Part shown: positions 61,679 through 64,000 of the stretch, piece by piece | Numbering within the stretch: position 1 is the first letter of the stretch | How the letters are laid out: each line of letters begins with the position of its first letter | Assembly (NCBI RefSeq): GCF_040115645.1 | Contig: NC_089565.1 | Location: forward strand, 1,116,001 to 1,180,000 | Reading direction: 5' to 3' | Source: Euwallacea fornicatus | Taxonomy: Eukaryota; Arthropoda; Insecta; Coleoptera; Curculionidae | DNA length: 64,000 bases | The notes under the pieces: generated by a model | Told to the model about the DNA's origin: nothing | Databases searched by the model: none | Seen by the model: only the letters and a program-made list of their open reading frames with translations | Made by a program: the position numbers and the translations under genes

Positions 61679-62316
61679 CTGTGGAACCACAACAAACAGT
61701 GTATACATAATATCGAGTTGAAAGTTTAACTGTGTCAGGTCGACTTGCGAATGCAGTGGGAAAAGTAATTTACAGAGCTAATTCGAGTATTATCTCGGAA
61801 AATGGAGAAATTCTGAAGAAAATATTTAAAAACATACACTTTTATAACATGTAGTATTTGAGAAATTAAACATTTCTCGATGGGTATTATACAGTACCTA
61901 GCAATCTCGTTCGTACATACGGATTTTTTAATGAAAATATTCAATTTGTGCTGTCACAGTAAATTTTTTTCTATAGGTTTTTTTTTTATTTTCAACAAGA
62001 AATATATTATAAATAAAAGTAATTAACTTAAAAGTCTTTCAAAAAACATATAACAAAACTAATCAATAAATTTAACAAAAGTACTTCGTTTTCATACAAG
62101 ATTTTGGTTCGTTCAATTAAATGTAAATGTAGAATTAAACAACATTTTGCATAAACAACAATCGATTAATACTTTGTCGAGTAGCCCTTTGCTTTAAAGA
62201 CCGCTCGACATATTTTATTCATTGAATAAACTAATTTTTTACAATTTTCAACATTTTTTCCCATTCTTCTCTTACGTTTTCTAATTATTTTTTTGATAAA
62301 ATCTTATATTTTTATA

Positions 62317-63241
62317 CAGGGTGTTTCCTAACTACGTGTAAAAAATTTAAAGGCGTAATCCTCGACTGATTTTGAGTCAAAAATGTCTAATAAACATATG
62401 TCCGCAAATGCCTTGTTTCCAAGATACAGGGTGTTGACTGAAAGACGTTGAAAAATGTATTAATTTTTTTGATGAAAATCCTCATTCAATTGTGGACGAG
62501 CAGTTCCAACATCAATTTTCTCTAAATGTATGGGCCGGTATAGTTGGAGATTATTTGATTGGACCCTACTTTTTGCCGCATCATCTTAATGGAGAAACAT
62601 ATTTAAATTTTTTGCAAAATACTTTATCAGTTTTACTGGAAGAAGTACCTATTGCACAGAGGCTTCAAATGAGATTTATGCACGAGGGTGCGCCAGCATA
62701 TTTTCCTTTACGCGTCCGCGAGCACTCAAATGCAACTTTTCCAAATAAATGGATAGGCAGAGGTGTCCCAGAGCCTAATCAATCGTGGCCAGCAAGGTCC
62801 CCTGATTGTAATCCTCTGGACTGCTACTTTTGGGGTGATCTGAAGAGACTTGTCTATGCTGTCCCAATAAACACTCTAGATCAACTTCAGGAACGTATAA
62901 TTACCGGATGTGAAACGATACGCAACACACCAGGAGTTTTCGAGAGAGTGAGACAATCATTAACAAGAAGGATGGAAGCGTGCGTTATGAGTAATGGTGG
63001 TCATTTTCAGCAATTCTTATGATTAATCATTAAAGCATTCCCCAAAAAATTGTCTTTTCTAAAATTCAAACACCCAAATTGAGTCACTTTGGAAATAAAA
63101 TCTCTTTTTCTTGTCACATTTCAACACCCTGTATCTTGGAAACAAGGCTTTTGTGGACATATGTTTATTAGACATTTTTGACTCAAAATCAGTCGAGGAT
63201 TACGCCTTTAAATTTTTTACACGTAGTTAGGAAACACCCTG
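62317..63241. mobile_element. Double-tip mariner-like element nested in the Tc1-like element
   Basis: Outer tips CAGGGTGTTTCCTAACTACG from both ends are almost identical over the first 130 bp, with TA at 62315-62316 and 63242-63243. A second tip CAGGGTGTTGA begins at 62427, 110 bp in, and its inverted partner ends at 63131, also 110 bp in. The interior is a transposase with its N-terminal half deleted. The insertion splits the Tc1-like transposase, so it is younger than that element. The good match between the arms also points to a recent event. Confidence 0.92.
62471..63022 (+). pseudogene. Mariner-like transposase, N-terminal half deleted
   Basis: The frame opens directly after the left terminal repeat with DENPHSIVDEQFQHQFSLN and runs uninterrupted to 63022: VWAGIVGDYLIGPYFL, LNGETYLNFLQ, MRFMHEGAPAYFPLRVREH, WPARSPDCNPLDCYFWGDL, NTLDQLQERII, GVFERVRQSLTRRMEACVMSNGGHFQQFL. 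The DNA-binding part and first catalytic Asp are gone, and at the second site the family HDGAP is HEGAP. The long open frame despite the deletion suggests a young non-autonomous copy mobilised by another source. Confidence 0.88.
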
Positions 63242-64000
63242 TATATTTCTTTTTAAAATTGTCCATAAGTGCTCTATCGGGTTTAAGTCCGCCGATTGTG
63301 AAGGTGTTTTTAACAGTTGTGGAACATTCCAAATTAGCCATTCTCTATTAATTAGAGCTGTACGCTTTGGGTCATTGTCTTGTCGATCTGTAAATATTTG
63401 GAAGACCCAGTTTTTCTGCATTTTGTTTTACATCATTTTTAAAAATTTCATTGTAAACATGTTCATCCACAATCCCATTGATGATATGAATATTTCCAAC
63501 TCCATTTGAAAACGTGCAGCCCTAAATTATTACAGAACCACCTCCATATTTTACAGTAGGAAGTGTATTATGAGGATTATTGCCTTCGTTCATTTTTCTC
63601 CACACCCTATAGATGCCATCCGATTGAAAAAGGTTTATTTTTGTTCCGTCAGACCAAATTACACTATTCCAAAACACTTGATCTCTATTTAAATGTTCTT
63701 CTGCGAATAAAAGCCTCTTACGCCGATTTTCTTTGCTCACGTACAGCTTCTTTCGGGGGATTTTGTCATGATAACCATGTTTCCATAATGCACGACGGAT
63801 TGTTTGTTTAAATACATTATTTCCTACTGCATTTTCCATCATTGGACGCATTTTGAGAACGCTTAACTTTGTTTTTTTTTTCTTTTTTTTATTTGGTCAA
63901 CTATCATACGCTCATCTCTTTCGTTTAACCTCCTCTTAGGTTTTCTTGGAAAATTTTCAACCGTGCCTTCGTTTTTAAATTTGTTTATAACATATTGGAT

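Larger units (their letters stand above)
62166..64000 (-). pseudogene. Tc1-like transposase, split by an insertion, partial at window edge
   Basis: Reading down from 64000: INKFKNEGTVENFPRKPKRRLNERDERMIVDQIKK (helix-turn-helix region), a frame break in the T-run near 63870, then RRALWKHGYHDKIPRKKLYVS, RRKRLLFAEEHLNRDQVFWNSVIWSDGTKINLF with the first Asp (the following Glu is Gly), TVKYGGGSVII, NGIVDEHVYN, QDNDPKRTALI with the second Asp, SQSADLNPIEHLWTILKRN with the third acidic residue. At that point the 925-bp mariner-like element intervenes; beyond it, the end FKAKGYSTKY and a stop are found at 62166. The N-terminus lies outside the window. Dead copy. Confidence 0.85.

Noticed and set aside
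1..64000. CRISPR arrays, bacterial operons or phage genes
   Set aside because: No regularly spaced repeats or prokaryotic gene layout; spliced genes show this is animal nuclear DNA.

Overview
The window looks like animal nuclear DNA from an insect, and a beetle is the best guess. The base composition is AT-rich and genes are split by GT-AG introns, many only 55-75 bp long. The intergenic and intronic DNA is full of decayed IS630-Tc1-mariner transposons of the kinds common in insect genomes. The beetle assignment is inference from overall feel, not from a diagnostic marker.

Three host genes can be rebuilt completely from in-phase exons, all on the + strand. (1) An alpha-carbonic anhydrase, 7 coding exons from 7083 to 33927, 292 residues, with a signal peptide and a hydrophobic GPI-type C-terminus. 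Its first two introns (9.3 and 14.1 kb) hold most of the transposons in the left half. (2) Importin-11, 14 coding exons from 43418 to 53270, 979 residues. (3) Deoxyhypusine synthase, 4 coding exons from 55313 to 58445, 377 residues, with the catalytic lysine present. A fourth host gene is suggested by one minus-strand terminal exon at 61321-61678 with an acidic tail, which I could not identify.

Layout: 1-7 kb holds old repeats, a gypsy integrase tail and a 2.2 kb mariner-like element with a minus-strand transposase. 7-34 kb is the carbonic anhydrase gene with at least eight transposon insertions. 34.3-36.4 kb is a pogo/Tigger-like element, and 38.6-41.8 kb is a Tc1-like relic followed by a 2.2 kb element with terminal inverted repeats of about 430 bp. 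43.4-58.4 kb is the gene-dense part (importin-11, deoxyhypusine synthase) with only small MITEs. 58.9-64 kb returns to repeats and ends in a Tc1-like element broken by a younger mariner-like insertion.

The most unusual pattern is in the transposons. Many of them start with the same tip, TA then CAGGGTG or a close variant. In four elements and one solitary end, each terminal repeat carries a second copy of this tip in the same direction, 106-110 bp further in. This resembles the IR/DR layout of some Tc1 elements and may define a distinct family. No transposase in the window appears intact. The three genes have unrelated housekeeping or secreted roles and show no sign of forming a joint system.
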